34,040 bases of DNA from Rhodanobacter sp. (GCA_004322005.1 SCRF01000078.1:1-34040), one strand, 5' to 3'. Shown: positions 10,811 to 17,393, counted from the first letter of the stretch. Program-made: numbers and translations. Notes: a model not told the origin generated them from the sequence alone.

Positions 10811-12300
10811 GGATGGGCTCCCAAGGCATTCGCGATCGTGTGGAACAACGCCGTCCACGAGGCGGGCCACCACACCCCGAGCAACAACAGCGGCAGCAGC
10901 GGCAAGGCCATCGGCAGTACCCGCCAACCCGCGTACCAGCTCTCGCGTTCCATCGGTACGGCGCTCGTCGGCAGTTCGTCGGAATTGGCCGGAGACTCGG
11001 CCAGATACATCGCGCGGAAGTGATTCAGGAACGCCACGAAGATCACGATCAGCAGCACCAGCATGGCGATCGCCGCCCACAGATACGGCCCGCCCCAGCC
11101 GGCCCGCAGTATCGCGAACTCGCTGAGGAACAGGCCGAACGGCGGTGCGCCGGTGATCGCCACCGCGCCGCACAGCCACAGCGCGCCGGACACCGGAAAC
11201 ATCCGCCACACGCCGCGCATGTCGTCGATCCGCTTGCTGCCGTAGCGATGCATCGCGTTGCCCGCGCCGAAGAACAGCAGGGGCTTGGCCAGCGAGTGAT
11301 TGAGCATGTGATACAGCGCGCCGGCCACGCCAAGCGTGCCGCCGAAACCGAAACCCAATGCCAGCACGCCCATGTGCTCGACGCTCGAATAGGCCATCAG
11401 CCGCTTGATCTGACGCTGCCGCACGATGAACAGCGCCCCCACCAGCAGCGAGAACACGCCGAGGATCACCAGCGCGGCATGCGGCAGCGCGCCCTGCCCC
11501 GCCGCATCGGTCGCCGCCAGAAAACGCACGATGCCCACCATCGCGGTGTTGAGCAGCGCGCCGGACAGCATCGCCGACACCGGCGCGGGGCCTTCGCTGT
11601 GCGCGTCGGGCAGCCAGGTGTGCATCGGCGCCAGGCCGACCTTGGTGCCGTAGCCGATCAGGGTGAGCAGGAAACCCATCTTCAGCAGCACCGGCGGCAT
11701 CTGCGGTGCGGCGTGCACCAGCGACGCCCAGGTCAGCTGATACGTTTCGCCGTAGACGAACGTGCCGCCCCAGTACAACAGCGTCGTGCCCAGCAGCGCC
11801 AGGCTGATGCCCGACGACACCACGATGATGTATTTCCACGCCGCCTCCATGCTCTCGGCATTGCGTTCGAAGCCGACCAGGAAGGTGCTGACCAGCGTGG
11901 TCAGTTCGATCGCGATCCAGTACACGCCGATGCTGTTGACCAGCGGCGCGATCAGCATGGTCAGCGCGAAACCGGCCAGCAGCGCATAGAACAAGGGCAA
12001 CCGCGCCTTGCGACTCGCGTCATGGCGCATGTAGCCGATGGCGTAGATCGAGGACAGCAGATACACCACCGCCACGCACATCGCCACCCACGCGCCCAGC
12101 GGATCGACCAGCAGATAGCCGTCCAGAAAAGTGGCCGGCCTGGCGGCGGCAAACGGCAGTGGCAACGCCGCCAGCAGCACCGCCACGCTCGCCGCCAGAT
12201 TGAGGTACTCGCTGAAACGCGCACGCCGCACCGCCAGCCCCAGCACCACGGCCAGCGCGGGGGACAGCAGCAGGACGAGGATGCGCGCGGCCATGCTCAT
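10807..12300 (-). CDS. HyfF/NuoN-like proton-pumping membrane subunit
   Basis: A second antiporter-like membrane subunit of the complex, 497 residues with many hydrophobic segments. It has the expected proton-path residues E132 in YWIAIELTTLVSTF and K220 in GYGTKVGLAPMHTWLPDAH, followed by SEGPAPVSAMLSG, a sequence typical of HyfF/HycC/Mrp-type proteins. ALYHMLNHSLAKPLLFFGAG is also family-typical. The start overlaps the hyfE-like stop by 4 bases and its own stop overlaps the next start by 4, so the genes are translationally coupled. With the HyfB-like subunit this gives the module two predicted ion channels. No HyfD homologue is seen in the operon. Confidence 0.9.
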   Translation of the reverse strand: MSMAARILVLLLSPALAVVLGLAVRRARFSEYLNLAASVAVLLAALPLPFAAARPATFLDGYLLVDPLGAWVAMCVAVVYLLSSIYAIGYMRHDASRKARLPLFYALLAGFALTMLIAPLVNSIGVYWIAIELTTLVSTFLVGFERNAESMEAAWKYIIVVSSGISLALLGTTLLYWGGTFVYGETYQLTWASLVHAAPQMPPVLLKMGFLLTLIGYGTKVGLAPMHTWLPDAHSEGPAPVSAMLSGALLNTAMVGIVRFLAATDAAGQGALPHAALVILGVFSLLVGALFIVRQRQIKRLMAYSSVEHMGVLALGFGFGGTLGVAGALYHMLNHSLAKPLLFFGAGNAMHRYGSKRIDDMRGVWRMFPVSGALWLCGAVAITGAPPFGLFLSEFAILRAGWGGPYLWAAIAMLVLLIVIFVAFLNHFRAMYLAESPANSDELPTSAVPMERESWYAGWRVLPMALPLLPLLLLGVWWPASWTALFHTIANALGAHP

Positions 12301-12986
12301 CCGGTCAGCCTGCGCAGGTCGCGGCTGCTGGTGCTGCCGATGTGGGTGAGCAGGTAGCGCACCAGCACGCCGAAGCAGGCCACCGCGACCAGCAGGTCGA
12401 ACAGCAGCACCAGCTCGATCATCAGCGGCATGCCCGGCACCAGGATCTGCGCGCCGAGGAAAATGCCGTTCTCCAGCACCAGGATGCCGAGAATCTGGCT
12501 GATCGCCTCGTGCCGCAGCGCCAGCATCAGAAAACCGATCAGCTTCATCGAGAACATCACCGTCAACGCCAGCACCACCACGTTCGAGACGATGTGCAGA
12601 TCCGCCGTGAGGCGCATCGCCACCACCAGCGCGAAGATCACCGCGGCGGCGCCGATCACCAGGCTGCTCGAGGTGCTGAGGATTTCGTGCAGCTCGCGCG
12701 CGGTGTTCAGCCGCCGTAGGATGCGCAGGATCAACCACGGCAGCACGATGCCGCGAAACAGCACCGTCAGCAGCGCGACCCAGTACAACTCGCGGTAGCC
12801 GCCGTAGTAGCCGACCAGCGCCGACAGCATGCCGATCAACCACGACTGCGCGGCGAACGCCAGCATGTAATCCTTCAGCCAGCGCGAGCCCAGCATCACG
12901 AAGGCCAGCAGCAGGCTGGCGATCGTCAGCAGGCTGAACAGCGAGGCAGCCAGGGGATCGAGATGGGTGGCGAGCATGGCGTTCAT
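12297..12986 (-). CDS. HyfE-like membrane subunit
   Basis: A 229-residue, wholly hydrophobic protein with about six membrane segments. HyfE has an N-terminal extension plus a NuoK-like part; here ISQILGILVLENGIFLGAQIL contains the membrane glutamate (E in VLENG) characteristic of NuoK/MrpC-type proteins. It follows the hyfC-like gene by 30 bases; that gap is part of an imperfect tandem repeat (12984-13020) and has no clear Shine-Dalgarno. Its stop overlaps the hyfF-like start. Identification rests on sequence feel, the VLENG motif and position between hyfC and hyfF homologues. Confidence 0.82.
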   Translation of the reverse strand: MNAMLATHLDPLAASLFSLLTIASLLLAFVMLGSRWLKDYMLAFAAQSWLIGMLSALVGYYGGYRELYWVALLTVLFRGIVLPWLILRILRRLNTARELHEILSTSSSLVIGAAAVIFALVVAMRLTADLHIVSNVVVLALTVMFSMKLIGFLMLALRHEAISQILGILVLENGIFLGAQILVPGMPLMIELVLLFDLLVAVACFGVLVRYLLTHIGSTSSRDLRRLTG

Positions 12987-13020
12987 CGGATCAGGTTCTT
13001 CATTGGATCAGGCTCTTCAT
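12984..13020 (-). repeat. imperfect tandem duplication between hyfC-like and hyfE-like genes
   Basis: On the minus strand ATGAAGAGCCTGATCCA is followed by ATGAAGAACCTGATCCG and then ATGAACGCC, the hyfE-like start. The duplicated block covers the stop of one gene and the approach to the start of the next. Confidence 0.7.
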
Positions 13021-13961
13021 CGAATCTGGTTCGCGACGATGGCCAGCACGGCCAGCAGGAAGGCGACGGCCAGCGGCTCCTGATAGCGATAGAAGCGCAG
13101 CCGCGCCTGCGCGGTTTCCACCGCGATCACGGCGCCGGCGACGACGCCGAATTTGATCAGGATGGCCAGCACCGCCCCAGCCAAGCCCAGAGCCGTACCT
13201 TGCTTCGACAGCCCCCACGGCAGCAGCAGGACGTGGCAAAAAATCGTGTAGAGGATGAACTGCTTCATCATCCCCGACCATTTCAGCAAGGCCAGCAGCG
13301 GTCCGGAATACTCCAGCACGCGCGCCTCCTCGATCATGTACACCTCGATGTGCGTGCTCGAGTGGATCGGCAGCCGATCGGTCTCGGCCAGCAGCAGCAC
13401 GAAAAACGCGGCGACCAGGAACAGGTGGGTCGGCCCCCAGTAGATCGCCGGGTTGGCAACCAGCAGATGGTTCACCACGAACGGCAGCATCGCGTGCGCC
13501 ATCAGGGTGATGCCGACGAACACCAGGATCAGCGTCGGTTCGGCGAGGATGGTGATCATCACCGTGCGGCTCGCGCCGATGCCGCCGTACGCGCTGCCCG
13601 AATCGAGCGCCGCCAGATTGACGAAGAACGTACCGACCGTGAGCACCAGGCCGCCGCCGAGGATGTCGCCCATGTCCGACAGCGGCAGCGGATAATTGGT
13701 GAGCACGGGAATCAGGATCGGCACCGTCAGCATCGCGGTGAACGCGACGATCGGCGCCGTCCAGAAAATCCAGCTGGCCGTGTCCGGCACCACCAGCTGC
13801 TTGCGGAACAGCTTGCGCAAATCCCGGTACGGCTGCAGCAGCGACGGACCGCGGGCGCGCTGCGCGCGCTCCTCGTAACGCAGGATGAACCCCTGCAGCA
13901 AGGGCGACAGCAACAGCACTGTCAGCACCTGGGCTATCTGGGCGAGGACGTCCCTGAGCAT
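13017..13961 (-). CDS. HyfC/NuoH-like membrane anchor subunit
   Basis: NuoH/HyfC-type proteins link the peripheral arm to the membrane arm. The 314-residue product has about eight membrane helices and the conserved acidic cytoplasmic loop: AETDRLPIHSSTHIEVYM (192-209) then IEEARVLEYSG (210-220), closer to HyfC than to NuoH. It is the first large gene of the operon. Its ATG lacks a good Shine-Dalgarno and lies 9 bases past the stop of a 46-codon leader ORF, which itself follows a fluoride-type riboswitch. The same-frame stop of that leader excludes a longer N-terminus. Confidence 0.88.
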   Translation of the reverse strand: MLRDVLAQIAQVLTVLLLSPLLQGFILRYEERAQRARGPSLLQPYRDLRKLFRKQLVVPDTASWIFWTAPIVAFTAMLTVPILIPVLTNYPLPLSDMGDILGGGLVLTVGTFFVNLAALDSGSAYGGIGASRTVMITILAEPTLILVFVGITLMAHAMLPFVVNHLLVANPAIYWGPTHLFLVAAFFVLLLAETDRLPIHSSTHIEVYMIEEARVLEYSGPLLALLKWSGMMKQFILYTIFCHVLLLPWGLSKQGTALGLAGAVLAILIKFGVVAGAVIAVETAQARLRFYRYQEPLAVAFLLAVLAIVANQIR

Positions 13962-13970
13962 GCCGGCGCG

Positions 13971-14111
13971 TCAGCGATGCCGGACGGGATATTCGACATG
14001 CTCCGGATGGACACGCTGTCTTCGCTCCGGCGGGCTCCCAGGTGGCCGCGCCATGCGGGCCGCAGGCAGGCCAGACGGAATGAAACCGGGGGACACGGTG
14101 GTACAGGCCAT
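13971..14111 (-). CDS. 46-codon leader ORF of the Hyf-like operon
   Basis: ATG 14111 has a perfect AAGGAG (14123-14118) 6 bases upstream, far better than the hyfC-like start it precedes. The product (MACTTVSPGFIPSGLPAARM..., Pro/Arg-rich) shows no recognisable domain or membrane segment. Its TGA lies 9 bases before the hyfC-like ATG in the same frame. The Shine-Dalgarno is complementary over five bases (CTCCT) to the aptamer tail. It probably serves as the fluoride-controlled ribosome entry point for the operon. Translation is inferred. Confidence 0.55.
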   Translation of the reverse strand: MACTTVSPGFIPSGLPAARMARPPGSPPERRQRVHPEHVEYPVRHR

Positions 14112-14147
14112 GATTGGCTCCTTTGCGGGATAGCCTTCGATCTACCT

Positions 14148-14212
14148 GTAGGAGTCATCAGCCCCTGGAGCTTGTCGGACTCCCGGAGCGGTCGCAGGTG
14201 AACTCCATCACC
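14148..14212 (-). promoter_or_regulatory. fluoride riboswitch, Hyf-like operon
   Basis: On the minus strand GGTG-ATGGAGTT-CACC forms P1. GCTCC...GGGGC with an inner GGAG/CTCC forms the second helix, followed by TGATGA. The pseudoknot GGAGT (14206-14202) pairs with ACTCC (14155-14151). The same ACTCCT can pair with AGGAG of the Shine-Dalgarno at 14123-14118, giving a plausible switch: ligand holds the tail in the pseudoknot and frees ribosome entry. An extended -10-like TGCTAACTT lies at 14240-14232. Confidence 0.88.
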
Positions 14213-14274
14213 CTGTACGATTGCGTGATTCAAGTTAGCACGCCGATCGCCGCTCATGGAATACCCCTCAAGCG

Positions 14275-14450
14275 ATGCAGGCGATGATCCTGACCTGGCC
14301 GCCCAGGCAGCTCTCAATGGCCGCTTTGCTCGACCGGGGCGTTTCGCTCCTGGATACCGTCCTGCGGACGGGATATGCCGACCAGCCCCGTTTTGCCCGT
14401 TCCATCAAGCGGTCCATCGGAACGCTCGTTGCGGTGCGGCATGCGGTCAC
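14275..14450 (+). pseudogene. AraC-family regulator remnant
   Basis: The plus-strand frame reads LSMAALLDRGVSLLDTVLRT followed by GYADQPRFARSIKRSIG, which matches the second helix-turn-helix of AraC/XylS regulators. The recognition-helix pattern GYADQxxFxRSxKR is clear. There is no ligand-binding domain or first helix-turn-helix upstream; only about 60 bases separate it from the promoter area of the Hyf-like operon. It is therefore a C-terminal fragment, not a working gene. It fills most of the 290-base gap before the methyltransferase gene. Confidence 0.6.
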
Positions 14451-14501
14451 GCCGCCGCGGGTGCACCATGGCGGCTTGCTTCCGTGTCGAGGAGAAGTGT
14501 C

Positions 14502-15272
14502 ATGCGTGTGCTGGCTGTGATGGTACTGGCCGTTCTCGTGATCCCCGCCGGCGCATTCGCCGAAACGCACGCGGTATCAAGCGTGGTACCGGCTTACGTG
14601 ACCAGGGCGATCAACGATCCCGCCCGCGCCGCGGACAGGAAGGACGATGTACGCCGCCAGATGGCCGCGGTGATGACTTTCACCGGGGTAAAGCCCGGCG
14701 ACAAGGTGCTGGAACTCGTCCCGTCATCGGGCTACTGGACGCGCGTGTTCAGTCGGATCGTCGGGCCGAAGGGCCACGTGTACACGGTGTGGCCGAACGA
14801 GATGGCCAAATACGCCACCAAGAGTTTTGCCGAGTGGCAGAAGCTGACCGCCACGCCGCATTACGCCAATGTCAGCCTGTCGAAGCAACCGGCGGCGATG
14901 TTGAGTGCGCCGCAAAAGGTGGACGTCGTGTTCACCTGCCAGAATTACCACGACTACCACGATCCGTTCATGGGTCCGGTGGACATGGCGAAGTTCGACA
15001 GGCAGGTGTTCGACGCGCTGAAGCCGGGCGGCGTGTTCATCGTGATCGACCACATGGCGCCGGCCGGTTCCGGCACCAGCGACACCAACACGCTGCACCG
15101 GATCGATCCCACGGTGGTGAAAAAGGAAGTGGAATCGGCAGGCTTCGTGTTCGACGGCTCCAGCGATGCACTGCTGAACCCCAGGGATCCGCTCGACATC
15201 AAGGTGTTCGACAAGTCGATCCGTGGCCACACCAGCCAGTTTATCTACCGTTTCAAGAAACCCGCTCGCTAA
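14502..15272 (+). CDS. exported class I SAM-dependent methyltransferase-like protein
   Basis: A 256-residue protein with an N-terminal signal peptide (hydrophobic core VLAVMVLAVLVIP, likely cleavage after AFA near residue 20). A Rossmann-type methyltransferase-like domain follows: VKPGDKVLELVPSSGYWTR (glycine-rich SAM loop, though the usual GxGxG is reduced to VPSSGY), then QNYHDYHD and LKPGGVFIVIDH. The start is fixed by GAGGAGAA about 6 bases before ATG 14502 and by the signal peptide. SAM is not normally found in the periplasm, so a methyltransferase there is odd; members of this secreted family are of unknown function. No riboswitch of its own is recognisable. Confidence 0.78.
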   Translation: MRVLAVMVLAVLVIPAGAFAETHAVSSVVPAYVTRAINDPARAADRKDDVRRQMAAVMTFTGVKPGDKVLELVPSSGYWTRVFSRIVGPKGHVYTVWPNEMAKYATKSFAEWQKLTATPHYANVSLSKQPAAMLSAPQKVDVVFTCQNYHDYHDPFMGPVDMAKFDRQVFDALKPGGVFIVIDHMAPAGSGTSDTNTLHRIDPTVVKKEVESAGFVFDGSSDALLNPRDPLDIKVFDKSIRGHTSQFIYRFKKPAR

Positions 15273-15350
15273 TGAACGCTTTGGTCTTCAGATGCGGGCG
15301 GCCTGCCGTCTGGACAGGCCGATGCCGTAAACAGGCACGCCACCTCACCC

Positions 15351-15378
15351 CCGCCCTCTTCACAACGGGGGAGGGCGG
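15351..15378. terminator. intergenic hairpin, possible bidirectional terminator
   Basis: CCGCCCTC (15351-15358) pairs with GAGGGCGG (15371-15378). No T run follows on either strand, so it is at best a weak or factor-dependent terminator. It lies between the methyltransferase gene and a degraded minus-strand gene. Confidence 0.35.
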
Positions 15379-15379
15379 A

Positions 15380-15680
15380 TGCGGTTATTTGCGCTTGGCT
15401 ACGATGTCGCCGACCAGGTCCGGCGTCGACGAGGTGCTGGTGCCGAACCGGCCGCCGCGTCCCAGCGACCGGTATGGAACGACAGATCGAGCTGGCTAAC
15501 GCCCTCGGGAAGGTCCATGTGCAGGGCGAACATGTCATGCGGGTCGCGCTTCCACGGTAGTTGCTTGCCGTTGGCGGTGATGGTCAGCCCGGCCACGTTG
15601 CCGATCGGGCCGGAAGGCGAGTGCTCGCCGGGAATCCACTGGGGGTAGTAGCGCACCCTGTGCGCGATGGCTTTTGCGGC
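15380..15680 (-). pseudogene. M61 (glycyl aminopeptidase-type) peptidase remnant
   Basis: The minus strand encodes YYPQWIPGEHSPSGPIGNVA, then LTITANGKQLPWKRDPHDMF and LHMDLPEGVSQLDLSF. This is the N-terminal beta domain of M61 peptidases (consensus YPxWIPGEHxPxGPxxxLxGLxxxAxGxxLPWxRD). A neighbouring frame continues with GRFGTSTSSTPDLVGDIVAK and then stops, so there is at least one frameshift and the HExxH catalytic domain is missing. A REPIN abuts the 5' end at 15645. It is non-functional debris. Confidence 0.65.
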
Positions 15681-15719
15681 GCGTGAAGAAGAGCAATCGC
15701 GCACAAGGTGCGCTCCTAC
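15645..15719. repeat. REPIN (two inverted REPs)
   Basis: GTAGTAGCGCACCCTGTGCG at 15645 and the inverted partner GCACAAGGTGCGCTCCTAC ending at 15719. It sits inside the decayed M61 region. The sequence beyond its right edge, GGCTATTCGAGAT, is shared in inverted form with the left flank of the REPIN at 28346 (CTCGAATAGCC), so the repeated unit may be longer than the hairpins. Confidence 0.8.
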
Positions 15720-15866
15720 ACAGGTGTCGAGAGCCAGGCTATTCGAGATTCCCAGCAGGCCATCGGACCGGAACACGGACGCGCTGATCCACGGAATGTC
15801 TGCCGCCTCCGCGATCACCGCCGCGAGTGCGGCATGGGAGGATTCGTAGGCGGTGTTCATCGGCAA
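15720..15866 (-). other. short frame following the toroid gene, broken by REPIN
   Basis: An ATG at 15866, 5 bases after the toroid gene stop, opens a frame MPMNTAYESSHAALAAVIAEAADIPWISAS that runs about 48 codons and then enters the REPIN at 15719. It could be the start of a third gene in that operon, cut off by the repeat. I recognise no family. Confidence 0.3.
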
Positions 15867-15870
15867 GCCC

Positions 15871-16767
15871 CTATGCGCTGCGGCGGGACGGGATCATGTC
15901 GCGCAGCGCTTGCGGCGCCACGAGCCGGGCCAGGGTCGCCAGCGCCAGATGGGTCAATGTGATATGCGGCAAGGCGCCGGCCGCGCGGGCGAAGCCGCCA
16001 TTGCCGGTCTGGCAGCTCAGCACGAAGGCGGCGGCATCCTCGGCGTGGGGAATGGGCAGACCCAAGCGGCGGCAGCTGCATATGCCGGCGCATACCGTTT
16101 CCAGATGGGGGGACAGCGAGCCGGCGGTCAGGCGGAACCCGAATCCGGGCACGGCCATGCGGTTGACGAACTCGCCGGTACGCGATGCGGGCGGGCGACC
16201 GCAAAGCATCAGCACCGCGATCGCCGCCGCGGTGTCGAGCAGGTTCGGTGGCGTACCGAAGCCCCCTTGCGCGTGCTCACCCTGCCGCAACGCGAGCGCA
16301 AGATCGGCGGGGTCCCAAGCCAGACCGAAGTGCCGCTTCAGCCACAACGTGCATTCGAGTCGCTGCAGCGCGGCGGCAAGCGACGGATACTTCGCCAGGT
16401 CGGGCAGATGCGCCTGAAGCGCCACCGCCGCGGATCTCACCTCCTCCGCACGGGTATCGTCGACGCCCAACGCAAGCAGGGCACGCACCCGGCAATAGAG
16501 CGCGAATGGCTGCGGCGCGATCGCTTGCCCGATGATGAAGCTGGCATGGCTGTCCTTCCCGGGCAAGACTTCGCCCAGCAGCTCTGTCAACGCCGCCACG
16601 GCGTGCCAGGTGTCGGAAAGGTTGGGTTCTTCCACGTAATAGCCGCGGTAGAAGCAGAAGCCGCCACCGGGCGACTGCCGTTCCAGCAGATAGGCGCGCG
16701 CCCGCTCCAGCGCCGACGCCAGCGTATGCCTGCAGGTCTCGACAGGGTTGGCGGAACCAGGCGACAT
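15871..16767 (-). CDS. alpha/alpha-toroid protein, prenyltransferase/terpene-cyclase-like
   Basis: A 298-residue protein built of repeated helical pairs each ending in a glycine-rich turn: QSPGGGFCFYRGYYVEEPNL (about residues 31-50), AQGGFGTPPNLLDTAAAIAV, VPGFGFRLTAG and NGGFARAAGALPHITLTHLA. This is the repeat pattern of the protein-prenyltransferase beta subunit/squalene cyclase toroid. The DxDD cyclase motif is not seen, so catalysis is uncertain; it may be a binding scaffold. ATG 16767 shares its A with the TGA of a 24-codon leader ORF. Upstream lie a REPIN and a fluoride-type riboswitch on the same strand, which is the main clue to its role. No signal peptide. Confidence 0.72.
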   Translation of the reverse strand: MSPGSANPVETCRHTLASALERARAYLLERQSPGGGFCFYRGYYVEEPNLSDTWHAVAALTELLGEVLPGKDSHASFIIGQAIAPQPFALYCRVRALLALGVDDTRAEEVRSAAVALQAHLPDLAKYPSLAAALQRLECTLWLKRHFGLAWDPADLALALRQGEHAQGGFGTPPNLLDTAAAIAVLMLCGRPPASRTGEFVNRMAVPGFGFRLTAGSLSPHLETVCAGICSCRRLGLPIPHAEDAAAFVLSCQTGNGGFARAAGALPHITLTHLALATLARLVAPQALRDMIPSRRSA

Positions 16768-16841
16768 CAGTGCGTCCCGCCGCAAAAGTGCGGGACAGCC
16801 AAGACGGATGGCGCAACGTACGATCGCTCGCTGCAGGACAC
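16767..16841 (-). CDS. 24-codon leader ORF of the toroid gene
   Basis: GTG 16841 has AAGGAGTC (16854-16847) ending 5 bases before it, the best Shine-Dalgarno in the leader. The peptide is MSCSERSYVAPSVLAVPHFC... and its TGA overlaps the toroid ATG (TGATG). The Shine-Dalgarno is complementary over seven bases to the aptamer tail GACTCCT (16977-16971). This repeats the arrangement seen at 14111 and 5784. Confidence 0.5.
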   Translation of the reverse strand: MSCSERSYVAPSVLAVPHFCGGTH

Positions 16842-16876
16842 GGCGGGACTCCTTGCAGATGGCCTTCGGGTTGCCT

Positions 16877-16951
16877 GTAGGAGCGCACCCTGTGCGCGAA
16901 TGCTTTTCTTCACGTGCGGCAAAAGCATTCGCGCACAGAGTGCGCTCCTAC
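16877..16951. repeat. REPIN inside a riboswitch leader
   Basis: GTAGGAGCGCACCCTGTGCG at 16877 and its inverted partner ending TGCGCTCCTAC at 16951. It lies between the fluoride aptamer (16969-17033) and the toroid gene, within the transcribed leader. Read on the minus strand, its GTAGGAG head begins 17 bases after the aptamer and is complementary to the aptamer tail CTCCTAC. Confidence 0.85.
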
Positions 16952-16968
16952 CCGAGGCGGCCTTTCAT

Positions 16969-17033
16969 GTAGGAGTCATCAGCCCCGGAAGCTTGCCGGG
17001 CTTCGGGAGCGGTCGCAGGTGAACTCCATCACC
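16969..17033 (-). promoter_or_regulatory. fluoride riboswitch, toroid gene
   Basis: On the minus strand P1 is GGTG/CACC around ATGGAGTT. The second helix GCTCCcGAAGC...GCTTCcGGGGC is long and well paired, followed by TGATGA. The pseudoknot GGAGT (17027-17023) pairs with ACTCC (16976-16972). An extended -10-like TGCTAAGTT (17050-17042) places the transcript start right at the aptamer. It is head to head with the riboswitch at 17148, 114 bases apart. Confidence 0.88.
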
Positions 17034-17111
17034 TGGTCGACAACTTAGCATGCGGCGGCCGCGCGGAAAACATCCGGGTCCGTCGCGGCGAGGTCGCCCA
17101 TCGACAGTGGC

Positions 17112-17140
17112 TTGCCGGACGTCGGGACGCGCGCTATCGT
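17112..17140 (+). promoter_or_regulatory. promoter of phosphatase-helicase operon
   Basis: -35 TTGCCG (17112-17117), 17-base spacer, -10 TATCGT (17135-17140). The predicted start near 17147 coincides with the first base of the aptamer. Confidence 0.55.
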
Positions 17141-17147
17141 CGCTGGC

Positions 17148-17203
17148 GGGAGATGGCATTCCTCTCCGCTTCAGAAACCGCCGCAAGGCTGATGATGCCT
17201 ACC
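17148..17203 (+). promoter_or_regulatory. fluoride riboswitch, phosphatase-helicase(-enolase) operon
   Basis: GGGAGATGGCATTCCTCTCC forms P1 and loop. AAACCGCC-GCAA-GGCTGATGATGCC supplies the second helix and junction. The pseudoknot is GGCAT:ATGCC. The tail GCCTACC (17197-17203) can instead pair perfectly with GGTAGGC (17236-17242). Next to that, GACTTCCCTTCC (17246-17257) pairs at 11 of 12 positions (two G-U) with GGGAGGAGAGTC (17298-17309), the Shine-Dalgarno of the leader ORF. That is a ready-made expression platform acting on translation. Confidence 0.87.
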
Positions 17204-17309
17204 GACAACGCGCCGTCCCCGGTTCGCGTGCCTTTGGTAGGCCATGACTTCCCTTCCAAGAGTCCGATCCGCAGCGCGCCCTCGACCAGCCGCACTCGGG
17301 AGGAGAGTC

Positions 17310-17393
17310 ATGTTCGAACCGCACGATCCACCCTCCCATGGCAAGGCATCGCCATGGCCAGCCGGACGACACACGCGGGAGCCGGCGCGATGA
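17310..17393 (+). CDS. 27-codon leader ORF of phosphatase-helicase operon
   Basis: ATG 17310 follows GGGAGGAG directly with about 4 bases spacing. The peptide is MFEPHDPPSHGKASPWPAGR and seven more residues, with no recognisable domain. Its TGA (17391-17393) overlaps the phosphatase ATG (17390) as ATGA. Fourth example in this window of a short coupled ORF between aptamer and main gene. Confidence 0.55.
   Translation: MFEPHDPPSHGKASPWPAGRHTREPAR

Noticed and set aside
14254-14297. Possible eighth fluoride aptamer on the plus strand (CATGGAATACCCC...GGCGATGATCCTGACC), which would pair with the Hyf-like one.
   Set aside because: Some positions resemble the motif, but P1 cannot form and the pseudoknot strands are not complementary. 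At most a dead remnant.
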